Made by a program: the position numbers and the translations under genes. From Bacteroidaceae bacterium (GTDB lineage Bacteria; Bacteroidota; Bacteroidia; Bacteroidales; Bacteroidaceae): DNA of 13,078 nt. The DNA lies in contig JAFYYO010000227.1 of assembly GCA_017557475.1 (NCBI GenBank), positions 1 through 13,078 of the forward strand. Reading direction: 5' to 3'. Positions 1-6,071 of this stretch are shown piece by piece; position 1 is the first letter of the stretch, and the number at the start of each line of letters is the position of its first letter. The notes beneath the pieces were generated by a model, which saw only the letters and a list, made by a program, of their open reading frames with translations, ran no database searches and was not told the origin of the DNA.

Positions 1-404
1 CGAAGGAAAGGCAGACGAGCAATCAAAGCGGCAATGTCGGTTGGCTCCACAACTTCGAGAAACTTATCGGAAGCATTGTCTTTTAAGCGACGGACGGCAG
101 TCGAGGTATCGAAGAAGGCGATTCCCTTCTCCTCACAGAACTCCACAATCTCGTTCAGTTTGAAGCATTTGGCCTCCAGATTCACGAAGTGATTCTTGTC
201 TCCGAAGAAGACTTGTCCCTCAATACGCCAGTGATCGTTGATCCAATTCGGGTAGAAAAAGTCCATACACCACCGCTTTCGCTGAGGCGGAAAACTGCCG
301 AGAAAGAGGACTTTCGCCTGTTCCGGGAGGAAAGGAATGAGCGGATGATACTCGATGTCGCCTTTGCTTCGTGCGATGTTCTCTGTGTTCAGATATGAGG
401 TCAT
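1..404 (-). CDS. Mismatch-specific uracil-DNA glycosylase family protein, C-terminus beyond the window
   Basis: A leftward frame opens with ATG at 404-402 and stays open to base 1, giving 134 visible codons. The protein begins MTSYLNTENIARSKGDIEYH and continues with PFLPEQAKVLFLGSFPP (residues about 24-40), then KRWCMDFFYPN and NDHWR. The GSFPP element and the following MDF(F/Y)YPN stretch are typical of the Mug/uracil-DNA glycosylase-like family of Bacteroidales, which removes uracil or other deaminated bases mispaired with guanine (base excision repair, cytoplasm). The conserved C-terminal part lies outside the window, so catalytic completeness cannot be judged. The start is supported by a TAnnTTTG box 16 nt upstream on the same strand (421-428). 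It diverges from the EamA gene. The exact substrate (U:G, hypoxanthine or other) is not readable from this fragment. Confidence 0.8.
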   Translation of the reverse strand, partial: MTSYLNTENIARSKGDIEYHPLIPFLPEQAKVLFLGSFPPQRKRWCMDFFYPNWINDHWRIEGQVFFGDKNHFVNLEAKCFKLNEIVEFCEEKGIAFFDTSTAVRRLKDNASDKFLEVVEPTDIAALIARLPFL

Positions 405-420
405 AATGACAAATCTTGCA

Positions 421-428
421 CAAAAGTA
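421..428 (-). promoter_or_regulatory. -7 promoter box for the DNA glycosylase gene
   Basis: Read leftward the bases are TACTTTTG, an exact match to the Bacteroidetes primary sigma factor -7 consensus TAnnTTTG. It ends 16 nt before the ATG at 404, so the leader is very short. No clear -33 TTTG is visible; the -33 position falls in the 7-mer repeat block. Confidence 0.7.
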
Positions 429-436
429 CAAAAAAA

Positions 437-464
437 TCCCTAATCTCTAATCTCTAATCCCTAA
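437..464. repeat. Four tandem 7-mers (YYYYTAA) between divergent promoters
   Basis: Units on the + strand are TCCCTAA, TCTCTAA, TCTCTAA, TCCCTAA with no gaps. Each side is separated by exactly 8 nt from an outward-facing TAnnTTTG box (421-428 leftward, 473-480 rightward). The same layout recurs at 4683-4710. Confidence 0.9.
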
Positions 465-472
465 TCTTTTTA

Positions 473-480
473 TACTTTTG
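473..480 (+). promoter_or_regulatory. -7 promoter box for the EamA transporter gene
   Basis: TACTTTTG followed by CAGA is an exact TAnnTTTG match. It lies 24 nt before the ATG at 505. It also argues against the upstream TTG at 478 as a start codon, since that TTG is inside the box. Confidence 0.75.
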
Positions 481-504
481 CAGACCTTTTTATTGGGCTT
501 CATT

Positions 505-1401
505 ATGAACAAGCAACTCATCTACCACTTCGTAGCCTTTCTGGTCGTAGCCATTTGGGGTTCGACGTTTGTCTGCACAAAACTCTTGCTTTTGGCTGGA
601 CTCTCGCCGGCTCAAATCTTTACGCTAAGGTTCATCATCGCTTATATTGCCCTTCTTGGCATAGCAGCCTTTCATCGTCCGTTCCGATGGTTCGCCAGGG
701 ATTGGAAAGACGAGTTGATTATGGTCGGATTAGGGCTGACAGGAGGTTCGCTCTACTTCTTGACGGAGAATGCCGCAATGAACTATACGACCACCACAAA
801 CACGGCGCTCATTGTTTGTCTCTGTCCCTTGTTTGCAGCTTTGCTGATTTCCTTGTTCTATCGCGACCAAAGATTGCGAGGCATTCAAATCGTCGGAAGT
901 CTTTTGGCGGCAGTAGGCGTTATCATAGTTGAACTGAATGGCCACTTCGTGCTCCACCTCTCCCCTACTGGCGACGCACTCGCCTTTGCCGCTTGTCTCT
1001 GCTGGGCTGGCTACAGTTTGCTGATGATTCCGGCTTGCAAACGCTACGATACTTTGTTCATCACCCGCAAGCTCTTCTTCTATGGGCTCGTCACGATGAT
1101 ACCCTACTTCTGCGTCTATCCTGAATGGCCGCCACTTGAGACACTTCTGGAGCCGCAGACGATTGTGGAGTTGCTTTTCCTCGGAGCCATTGCTTCCACG
1201 CTTTGTTACTACCTTTGGGGTTGGGTGATACGAAACCTCGGAGCCATCGTGGCCACAAACTACGTTTACTTCAACCCAGTTATCGCAATCCTGTGTGCTT
1301 GGATTGTACTGAGCGAAGACATCACAATCTGGTTCCTCTTGGGAACGGCACTCATTCTTGTAGGAATGTTCCTTGCCGATAAGAAGAAACGACGCCAGTG
1401 A
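505..1401 (+). CDS. EamA/DMT-superfamily inner-membrane transporter
   Basis: The 298-residue product is almost entirely hydrophobic, with about ten predicted membrane segments in two tandem EamA repeats (roughly residues 8-145 and 155-292). Family hallmarks are visible: AIWGSTFV near residues 16-23 in the first helix, an SPAQIFTLRF stretch before helix 2, and the second-repeat sequence ATNYVYFNPVIAILCAWI. It ends in a short basic tail (KKKRRQ). Members of the family move metabolites, amino acids or nucleobase-like compounds across the inner membrane; the substrate cannot be read here. ATG at 505 is chosen because a longer in-frame start at 478 lies within the -7 box. The gene is monocistronic and converges on the hemolysin III gene. 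Confidence 0.9.
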   Translation: MNKQLIYHFVAFLVVAIWGSTFVCTKLLLLAGLSPAQIFTLRFIIAYIALLGIAAFHRPFRWFARDWKDELIMVGLGLTGGSLYFLTENAAMNYTTTTNTALIVCLCPLFAALLISLFYRDQRLRGIQIVGSLLAAVGVIIVELNGHFVLHLSPTGDALAFAACLCWAGYSLLMIPACKRYDTLFITRKLFFYGLVTMIPYFCVYPEWPPLETLLEPQTIVELLFLGAIASTLCYYLWGWVIRNLGAIVATNYVYFNPVIAILCAWIVLSEDITIWFLLGTALILVGMFLADKKKRRQ

Positions 1402-1407
1402 TGTTTC

Positions 1408-1452
1408 CAAACATAACACGTTATGATGGCAAACATAACACGTTATGTTGGC
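1408..1452. repeat. Two tandem 22-nt repeats with internal palindrome
   Basis: Copy 1 (1408-1430) and copy 2 (1430-1452) share the core CAAACATAACACGTTATG and differ at one later base (A versus T at the position before TGGC). The core contains an inverted repeat CATAAC-AC-GTTATG. The pair fills most of the gap between the convergent eamA-like and hemolysin III-like genes. A related array with the same 22-nt period occurs at 5809-5852. Confidence 0.85.
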
Positions 1453-1453
1453 G

Positions 1454-1475
1454 AATTAGCCACGCCTAATTTTTC
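1454..1475 (+). terminator. Possible intrinsic terminator after the EamA gene
   Basis: A perfect 6-bp stem AATTAG/CTAATT with a 6-nt loop (CCACGC) runs into TTT and CTCCTT. The stem is AT-rich and therefore weak, but its place between convergent genes fits transcription ending. Confidence 0.4.
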
Positions 1476-1478
1476 TCC

Positions 1479-2108
1479 TTAAAGTAATAAGGTGAGAACT
1501 GCTCCCCAATGTGCGATAGCTCCAAGCAGGACAAACACGTGCCAAATGGCGTGATAATGGGGCTTCGCATCGTGAGCAAAGAAGTAAGTTCCAGCAGTAT
1601 AAGCAACACCTTCGGCAAGAAGGAGCCAAAGCGTTGCTGGATTCAAAGCCTTCAAGACTGGCTTTGCAATGAAGATGATGCTCCATCCCATCACCAAATA
1701 GATTGCGAGCGAGAGCCTGGGCCAGCGGTTTATCGCGAAGATTTTATAGAAGATTCCGCCTATCACAACTATCCACTGAAACGCAAAGACCGTCCATCCA
1801 AGCCATCCGCCTACTACTCCGATGAGGATTGGCGTGTAGCTGCAGGCTATCATCACGTAAATGCTGATGTGGTCGCATTTGCGCAAAGCACGCTTCACCT
1901 TTCCCTCTCTCACCCAATGATAAACGGTGCTGCTGAGGAACATGAAGAACATGCCGAACAGAAAGCAAATGACTCCAAACGCCATCTGCCAACTAATGTC
2001 GGCTGCGAGCCACACAAGCCAGATGCTGCTCAAAGCAAAGACGGCTCCACCAAGGTGCGTCCAAGTGTTGCCTATCTCGCCTTTAATGGGCCAAAAGCGC
2101 TTCGTCAT
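1479..2108 (-). CDS. Hemolysin III / PAQR-family integral membrane protein
   Basis: The 209-residue product has about seven membrane segments, the usual size and topology for the bacterial HlyIII (YqfA/TrhA) branch of the PAQR superfamily. The family signature is intact: E11-x-x-N14-x-x-T17-H18 near the N-terminus, S60-x-x-x-H64 in the second helix region, and H186-x-x-x-H190 near the C-terminus, the presumed metal-binding set. Known family roles are membrane-fluidity or lipid homeostasis; the hemolysin name is historical. The ATG at 2108 is preferred. An in-frame ATG at 2141 would add eleven residues encoded by a palindromic repeat and overlap the upstream gene. The gene lies 10 nt downstream of the synthetase-acyltransferase gene, so the two are probably cotranscribed, which fits a shared membrane-lipid theme (inference). 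Confidence 0.88.
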   Translation of the reverse strand: MTKRFWPIKGEIGNTWTHLGGAVFALSSIWLVWLAADISWQMAFGVICFLFGMFFMFLSSTVYHWVREGKVKRALRKCDHISIYVMIACSYTPILIGVVGGWLGWTVFAFQWIVVIGGIFYKIFAINRWPRLSLAIYLVMGWSIIFIAKPVLKALNPATLWLLLAEGVAYTAGTYFFAHDAKPHYHAIWHVFVLLGAIAHWGAVLTLLL

Positions 2109-2112
2109 TACG

Positions 2113-2138
2113 GACCCCCTATCCCCCTTTAGGGGGAA
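2113..2138. repeat. 26-bp G/C-run palindromic repeat, copy 1
   Basis: Contains CCCCCTTTAGGGGG, which can fold on itself, preceded by GACCCCCTAT. With copy 2 (2210-2235, opposite orientation) it matches 25 of 26 bases. It overlaps the last codons and stop of the synthetase-acyltransferase gene and lies just upstream of the hemolysin III start. Confidence 0.9.
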
Positions 2139-4641
2139 CATTAAGGTATTGATTAATCATATCCTCTGTCTGTCGCGTCAATTCTTCGTAAGTAAGGGGC
2201 TCCTTATCATTCCCCCTAAAGGGGGTTAGGGGGTCTAAGAATCTCACTTCGATGTGCTTGGGCCTCATGAATGCGCTGCCTCGAGGAAGGGCTTCAAACG
2301 CTCCCTTGATGCAGACGGGCACGATGGGGACGTTCAGCTCCTTGGCAAGTATGGCAAAAGTCTTCTTGAAGGGAACCGTTCCTCCGTCGTGAGAGCGCGC
2401 TCCTTCTGGGAAGATGACGACGCGATGACCTTCTCTAAGCACCTTCGCAAGCTTCAGGATGGAGTTCTTCAGGTTGGCGCGTTCCATCACAATCACATTG
2501 CTCTGAGCCGCCATCTTGCGTCGATATTGGCTGCGAACGTGCTCCTCTGTGGCATAGAAATAGTACTCGCTAAGCGTCTTCCAAGGCAATCCTGCGAGCA
2601 CAAGCGGCCCATCGGCAAAGCTCTGATGATTGGGAGCGATGATGCAGGCTCCCTTCGCAGGAATGTTCTGCTGCCCCTTAATCTTCAAGCAGTTGTAGAT
2701 GCGGAAGAATCCCTTGAGGAGTCGCGACACAATTCGGTAAGCATAGCCAGATGTGGGCAAAGTCAGATTATCGACAGAGCCTGTGAGAAGCTGGTGCCAA
2801 TCCACATCTTCTGCCTCCATCTTGGTCTTCTCTGCAGCCACATGACGAGCAAGCGCCTCGATGCTTGGGAAGCCTGGCATCGCGTCTGCGCCAACAGAAG
2901 TGCCGAATGTGTTCTCGATGAACGTCTGGAGGCTTATCTTGTCGAGGGAATCGAGGGCAAGGTCGGTCTCAACATGATCTGCCGCATGCACCTTCACACC
3001 CTTCTCTGATTCAATGAAACGCTTAATCAAAAGGTACTCCTCGAAGTCCGGTTCAGGCTTTGCCTCGTGCTCTTTGCTTCTCGTTCCCTGCTCTTCTTTC
3101 AGGATTGCACCCAGTTTGTAGCGCTGGAGCTTCTCGAGCCTGGTGCGAGGCAGTTCGCCTCTGTAAACCAGCACGCTCATTATCTTCTTGTAGGCAGAAA
3201 CGGTCATGTTGTAGGGCTCGAGCACTTCGCGCTTCAGTTGAGCTGCAACCTCGTTGTCAGTCAGCGTTGAAGCCCAAGCAGGTTGAGGTACGATGATGGC
3301 TCGAAGTTTGTCTCCATCCTGCACGACTGCCGCTTCCTTGACGAGCTGGTCGTACTTCTCGAGCTTATATTCAATCTCGCTCGGCTGAACATTCTTGCCG
3401 TTGCTGAGGACGATGATTTCCTTCGTGCGACCAGTAAGTGTGATACGTCCGACAGAATCGATTGTAGCGAGGTCGCCAGTATGTAACCAGCCTTCGCTAT
3501 CGATGACCTGTGCCGTCTCCTCAGGACGATTGTAATAGCCCTTCATCAGGTTAGGTCCTTTCACGCAAAGCTCGCCGTTCACCAGCTTGCACTCGACACC
3601 AGGAAGAGGCAAACCAGAGCATCCTGGAATGATGTCGCCAGGTCGTGTGAAAGCGATAATCGGAGCAGTTTCAGTCATACCATAGCCCTCGAGGACATCA
3701 AGACCAAGCGTCTTCAAGCCCTCGCCTATCTCTCTGTCCAAAGCAGCGCCGCCACTGACGCAGTAATCGAGGCGTCCTCCCATCTTCTTCCTCACGGAAC
3801 TGAAGACAATACGGCTGAGTGTGCGACTCTTCGCCACACGGCAAAGCGAGAAGAGCATCCTTGCAACTGCCGATTCGTCAATCTTCTTCTTGATGCCCAC
3901 ATAGAGCGTCTGCCAAAGACGAGGAACACCAATCATGATGCCGACCTGCCCTCGTTGAAGCGTATCCATGATGTCTGGACCTGAAAGCGACGGGCAAATG
4001 GCGATGCCGCCGCCCATGTAAAGCGGAGCGATAAGCGAGCCCATCAGCGGCAAGACGTGATGAAGCGGCAAGAGAACGAGCACTCGACGCTTGTCCGTAT
4101 AGATAGGAACATCGTAGGAAACGCTGTGAACATTGGCCTTCAGAGCCGCATAACTGAGCATCACGCCCTTTGGAGAGCCAGTCGTACCTGAGGTATAGAT
4201 AAGGAGCGCCGTATCGTCGTTGTCAGGTTCACTGAGGGCTGTCCAAGGAAGGATTGAAGAAACGGGTTCGTCCTCAACAGACAATCGCTCATAATCCTCG
4301 ATGATGAAGACGTTCATCTCCACACCTGCTTCCTTTATTGCCTCTTCGAGAACGGCTTCCCTCTCCTTCGAAACCCAAGCTGCATCAGGCTTGCAGTCGC
4401 TGAGGATGTAGGCCACATCGCTTACCGTACTTGAAGCATCGATGGGAACCACAACGCCTTCGTTCAGCCAGATAGAGAAGAAAGCATACGCCCAGCCTTC
4501 GCGGTTCTCGCAGAAGATGACGGTCTTCGTCTCCTTGCCCTTCGGCGTCTTTCTCGCAAACTGCGTCACTCGTTGCAACAACTCGCTGTAGGTCACATCA
4601 TGCTCCTTCGTGATGATGGCAATTTTGTTCAGGTCTATCAT
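2119..4641 (-). CDS. Adenylate-forming acyl synthetase - acyl carrier protein - PlsC acyltransferase fusion
   Basis: The 840-residue product carries three domains. Residues 1 to about 515 form an ANL acyl-adenylating enzyme: TSGTTGSPKG at 150-159, EGYGMTET at 318-325, HTGD at 387-390 and the late lysine region RTRLEKLQR at 499-507. Residues about 535-605 resemble an acyl carrier protein with the phosphopantetheine serine S565 in LALDSLDK. Residues about 640-840 are a PlsC-type acyltransferase with NHQSFAD (H672, D677) and FPEGARS (744-750). The likely job is to activate a fatty acid with ATP, load it on the built-in ACP and pass it to a lysophospholipid or other acceptor at the membrane; the acceptor is unknown. 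E. coli Aas has similar parts in the opposite order. Residues DPLTPFRGND (803-812) and the final PPKGG plus stop are encoded by two palindromic repeats. A -7 box lies 25 nt upstream of the ATG. Confidence 0.9.
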   Translation of the reverse strand: MIDLNKIAIITKEHDVTYSELLQRVTQFARKTPKGKETKTVIFCENREGWAYAFFSIWLNEGVVVPIDASSTVSDVAYILSDCKPDAAWVSKEREAVLEEAIKEAGVEMNVFIIEDYERLSVEDEPVSSILPWTALSEPDNDDTALLIYTSGTTGSPKGVMLSYAALKANVHSVSYDVPIYTDKRRVLVLLPLHHVLPLMGSLIAPLYMGGGIAICPSLSGPDIMDTLQRGQVGIMIGVPRLWQTLYVGIKKKIDESAVARMLFSLCRVAKSRTLSRIVFSSVRKKMGGRLDYCVSGGAALDREIGEGLKTLGLDVLEGYGMTETAPIIAFTRPGDIIPGCSGLPLPGVECKLVNGELCVKGPNLMKGYYNRPEETAQVIDSEGWLHTGDLATIDSVGRITLTGRTKEIIVLSNGKNVQPSEIEYKLEKYDQLVKEAAVVQDGDKLRAIIVPQPAWASTLTDNEVAAQLKREVLEPYNMTVSAYKKIMSVLVYRGELPRTRLEKLQRYKLGAILKEEQGTRSKEHEAKPEPDFEEYLLIKRFIESEKGVKVHAADHVETDLALDSLDKISLQTFIENTFGTSVGADAMPGFPSIEALARHVAAEKTKMEAEDVDWHQLLTGSVDNLTLPTSGYAYRIVSRLLKGFFRIYNCLKIKGQQNIPAKGACIIAPNHQSFADGPLVLAGLPWKTLSEYYFYATEEHVRSQYRRKMAAQSNVIVMERANLKNSILKLAKVLREGHRVVIFPEGARSHDGGTVPFKKTFAILAKELNVPIVPVCIKGAFEALPRGSAFMRPKHIEVRFLDPLTPFRGNDKEPLTYEELTRQTEDMINQYLNVPPKGG
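2210..2235. repeat. 26-bp G/C-run palindromic repeat, copy 2, inside coding sequence
   Basis: TTCCCCCTAAAGGGGG followed by TTAGGGGGTC; inverted relative to copy 1 with one mismatch (position 2122). It encodes DPLTPFRG near the end of the PlsC domain. The 71 nt between the two copies encode the final helix region. Confidence 0.9.
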
Positions 4642-4666
4642 ACTACCTTATTATATAAATCCGATG

Positions 4667-4674
4667 CAAAGATA
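4667..4674 (-). promoter_or_regulatory. -7 promoter box for the synthetase-acyltransferase / hemolysin III operon
   Basis: Read leftward the bases are TATCTTTG followed by CATCGG, matching TAnnTTTG, 25 nt before the ATG at 4641. No -33 TTTG is evident; that region falls in the shared 7-mer repeats. Confidence 0.75.
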
Positions 4675-4682
4675 CAAAATAA

Positions 4683-4710
4683 TTCTTAATTCTTAACTCT
4701 TAATTCTTAA
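4683..4710. repeat. Four tandem 7-mers (YYYYTAA) between divergent promoters, second instance
   Basis: Units are TTCTTAA, TTCTTAA, CTCTTAA, TTCTTAA. Flanks of exactly 8 nt separate them from the leftward box (4667-4674) and the rightward box (4719-4726), the same geometry as 421-480 despite different unit sequence. Confidence 0.9.
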
Positions 4711-4718
4711 TTTCTTTG

Positions 4719-4726
4719 TACCTTTG
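4719..4726 (+). promoter_or_regulatory. -7 promoter box for the epimerase gene
   Basis: TACCTTTG followed by CAGA, an exact TAnnTTTG match 18 nt before the ATG at 4745. Confidence 0.78.
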
Positions 4727-4744
4727 CAGAAAAAGAACAGAGCA

Positions 4745-5788
4745 ATGAACATTCTCATCACTGGTTCCAGCGGTTTCATCGGCAGTTTTATCGTAGAGGA
4801 GGCCTTGAAGCAGGGCTTCGAAGTCTGGGCTGGAGTTAGAGGCACGAGCAGCCGCAAGTACCTGCAGGACAAGCGGATTCACTTCGCTCAGCTCGACATG
4901 CAGAACCCCAGCAAACTGCATTCTCAACTTGAAGACTATAAGAAGGAGATGGGCAGCAAGTGGGACTTCGTGGTTCATGCTGCTGGTGCCACCAAATGTC
5001 TGCATCGAGAAGACTTCTTCCGCACCAATACTGAGGGGACCAAGAACCTCATCGATGCCCTTCGAGAGACGGAGATGGTGCCCCAGCGATTTGTGTTCCT
5101 GAGCAGCCTAAGCATCTTTGGAGCCATTCGCGAAGAGCCCGTCAGGAAGCCTACAGCCGACAATCCCTGGATTTACTCCCCCATCCTGCTCACAGACGAA
5201 CCCAAGCCCAATACGGCCTACGGAGAGAGCAAACTGGCTGCCGAACGTTATCTGCAAGAGCAGAAGGACTTCCCTTACACCATCCTGCGTCCGACAGGCG
5301 TCTATGGACCTCGTGAGCGAGACTATTTCCTTATGGCTCAGAGCATTAAGCAGCACATCGACATTGCCGCAGGCCTTACGCCTCAGGAGATTACCTTCGT
5401 CTATGTCCTCGATGTCGTACAGGCTGTTTTCAAGAGTATGGAAGCAGCAAAGGCTGAGGGAAAAGCCTACTTCCTGAGCGATGGAGAGGTCTATAATAGC
5501 CGTAGCTACAGTGACCTCGTTCAGCAGAATCTGGGCAATCCGTGGGTGCTGCACCTGAAGCTGCCTCTCTGTCTGCTAAGAGCCATCTGCTGGGTGAGCG
5601 GAAGAATCAGCCACTTGACAGGCAAGATGAACGCCCTGAACGACGACAAGTTCAACATCCTCTCGCAACGCAATTGGCAGTGCGACATCCAGCCAGCCAT
5701 CGACGACTTCGGCTATGCGCCCCAGTGGAGCCTCGAGCAGGGAGTAGAAGCCAGTATCCTTTGGTACCGCAAGGAGGGTTGGCTCTAA
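4745..5788 (+). CDS. NAD(P)-dependent epimerase/dehydratase (extended SDR)
   Basis: The 347-residue product starts MNILITGSSGFIGSF, the Rossmann glycine motif G7-x-x-G10-x-x-G13 of extended short-chain dehydrogenases. The catalytic YxxxK is Y159-G-E-S-K163, preceded by the serine-rich strand FLSSLSIFGA (118-127). RPTGVYGPRERDYF later matches the substrate-side region of UDP-glucose 4-epimerase and dihydroflavonol/3-beta-hydroxysteroid-type relatives. Such enzymes epimerise, dehydrate or reduce nucleotide sugars or related carbonyl compounds in the cytoplasm; which reaction is not readable. ATG at 4745 is chosen because upstream in-frame codons overlap the -7 box. It is divergent from the acyl synthetase fusion and probably monocistronic; the shared control region may link their expression. 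Confidence 0.88.
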   Translation: MNILITGSSGFIGSFIVEEALKQGFEVWAGVRGTSSRKYLQDKRIHFAQLDMQNPSKLHSQLEDYKKEMGSKWDFVVHAAGATKCLHREDFFRTNTEGTKNLIDALRETEMVPQRFVFLSSLSIFGAIREEPVRKPTADNPWIYSPILLTDEPKPNTAYGESKLAAERYLQEQKDFPYTILRPTGVYGPRERDYFLMAQSIKQHIDIAAGLTPQEITFVYVLDVVQAVFKSMEAAKAEGKAYFLSDGEVYNSRSYSDLVQQNLGNPWVLHLKLPLCLLRAICWVSGRISHLTGKMNALNDDKFNILSQRNWQCDIQPAIDDFGYAPQWSLEQGVEASILWYRKEGWL

Positions 5789-5808
5789 CTTCGCTAGTGT
5801 CGTTCGCG

Positions 5809-5852
5809 AACATAGCGTGCTGCGTTGGGCAACTTAACGTGCTGCGTTGGGC
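5809..5852. repeat. Two tandem 22-nt repeats after the epimerase gene
   Basis: AACATAGCGTGCTGCGTTGG continuing GC (5809-5830), then AACTTAACGTGCTGCGTTGG continuing GC (5831-5852); the two differ at three positions. A decayed third unit may follow to about 5873. The period and the AACATAnnnnGTT-type layout resemble the pair at 1408-1452, so both probably belong to one dispersed repeat family. They sit just past a gene's stop codon in both cases. Confidence 0.8.
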
Positions 5853-5881
5853 ATCGCAGCTGCCTGTGTTTAATCATTAAG

Positions 5882-5966
5882 TCAAAGAATCTTTTGGGAT
5901 AAGGATGCGCCGCTGCGTGTCCTTATGTATATGTTGTATGCCGCGTCCGGCATTGTGTTTTCGAAT
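5882..5966 (-). ncRNA. Candidate small leftward transcript with two hairpins (or a 23-residue peptide)
   Basis: Downstream of a good leftward promoter (-33 at 6002-6005, -7 at 5974-5981) there is no normal gene. The transcript would contain a perfect hairpin ATGCCG/CGGCAT (5938-5953, 4-nt loop) and a 12-bp stem with two wobble pairs (5899-5926, 4-nt loop). It also contains a short frame, ATG at 5953 to TGA at 5882, encoding MPDAAYNIYIRTRSGASLSQ plus three residues. Which of RNA or peptide matters, and where the transcript ends, cannot be told; no clear U-rich terminator is visible. This is inferred from promoter and structure only. Confidence 0.35.
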
Positions 5967-5973
5967 CACATTG

Positions 5974-6005
5974 CAAAGGTACGGCTTTTCGCGCGCGCGC
6001 ACAAA
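5974..6005 (-). promoter_or_regulatory. Leftward promoter with -33 and -7 elements and a CG-dinucleotide spacer
   Basis: Read leftward: TTTG (6005-6002), 20 nt, TACCTTTG (5981-5974) followed by CAATG. This is the only promoter in the window with a good match to both Bacteroidetes elements (TTTG and TAnnTTTG). Its spacer contains an alternating CG run (5990-6000). It points away from the DUF1080 gene towards the 3' end of the epimerase gene. Confidence 0.6.
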
Positions 6006-6071
6006 TAAATCTTTAAAATAAACACGCAAAAAAGCACGCTGGGGAATTGAGGTCAAAATGTGCTCATAGAA

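Noticed and set aside
437..464. Telomere-like repeat (CCCTAA-like units)
   Set aside because: Units are degenerate (TCCCTAA/TCTCTAA), only four in number, and sit between bacterial promoters; the resemblance is coincidental.
478..504. Upstream TTG start adding nine residues to the EamA protein
   Set aside because: The TTG is part of the -7 promoter box, so it would not be in the transcript; ATG at 505 fits better.
1408..1452. CRISPR array
   Set aside because: The two units abut with no unique spacers and no cas genes are present; the same holds for 5809-5852.
2109..2141. Longer hemolysin III protein starting at 2141
   Set aside because: The extra residues MFPLKGDRGSV come from the palindromic repeat and would overlap the upstream gene; family members start close to the MTKRFW position.
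5938..5953. Intrinsic terminator of the epimerase gene
   Set aside because: The hairpin is good but followed only by TGTGTTTTCG, and it lies 150 nt past the stop; it fits better as part of the leftward transcript, though a terminator role is not excluded.
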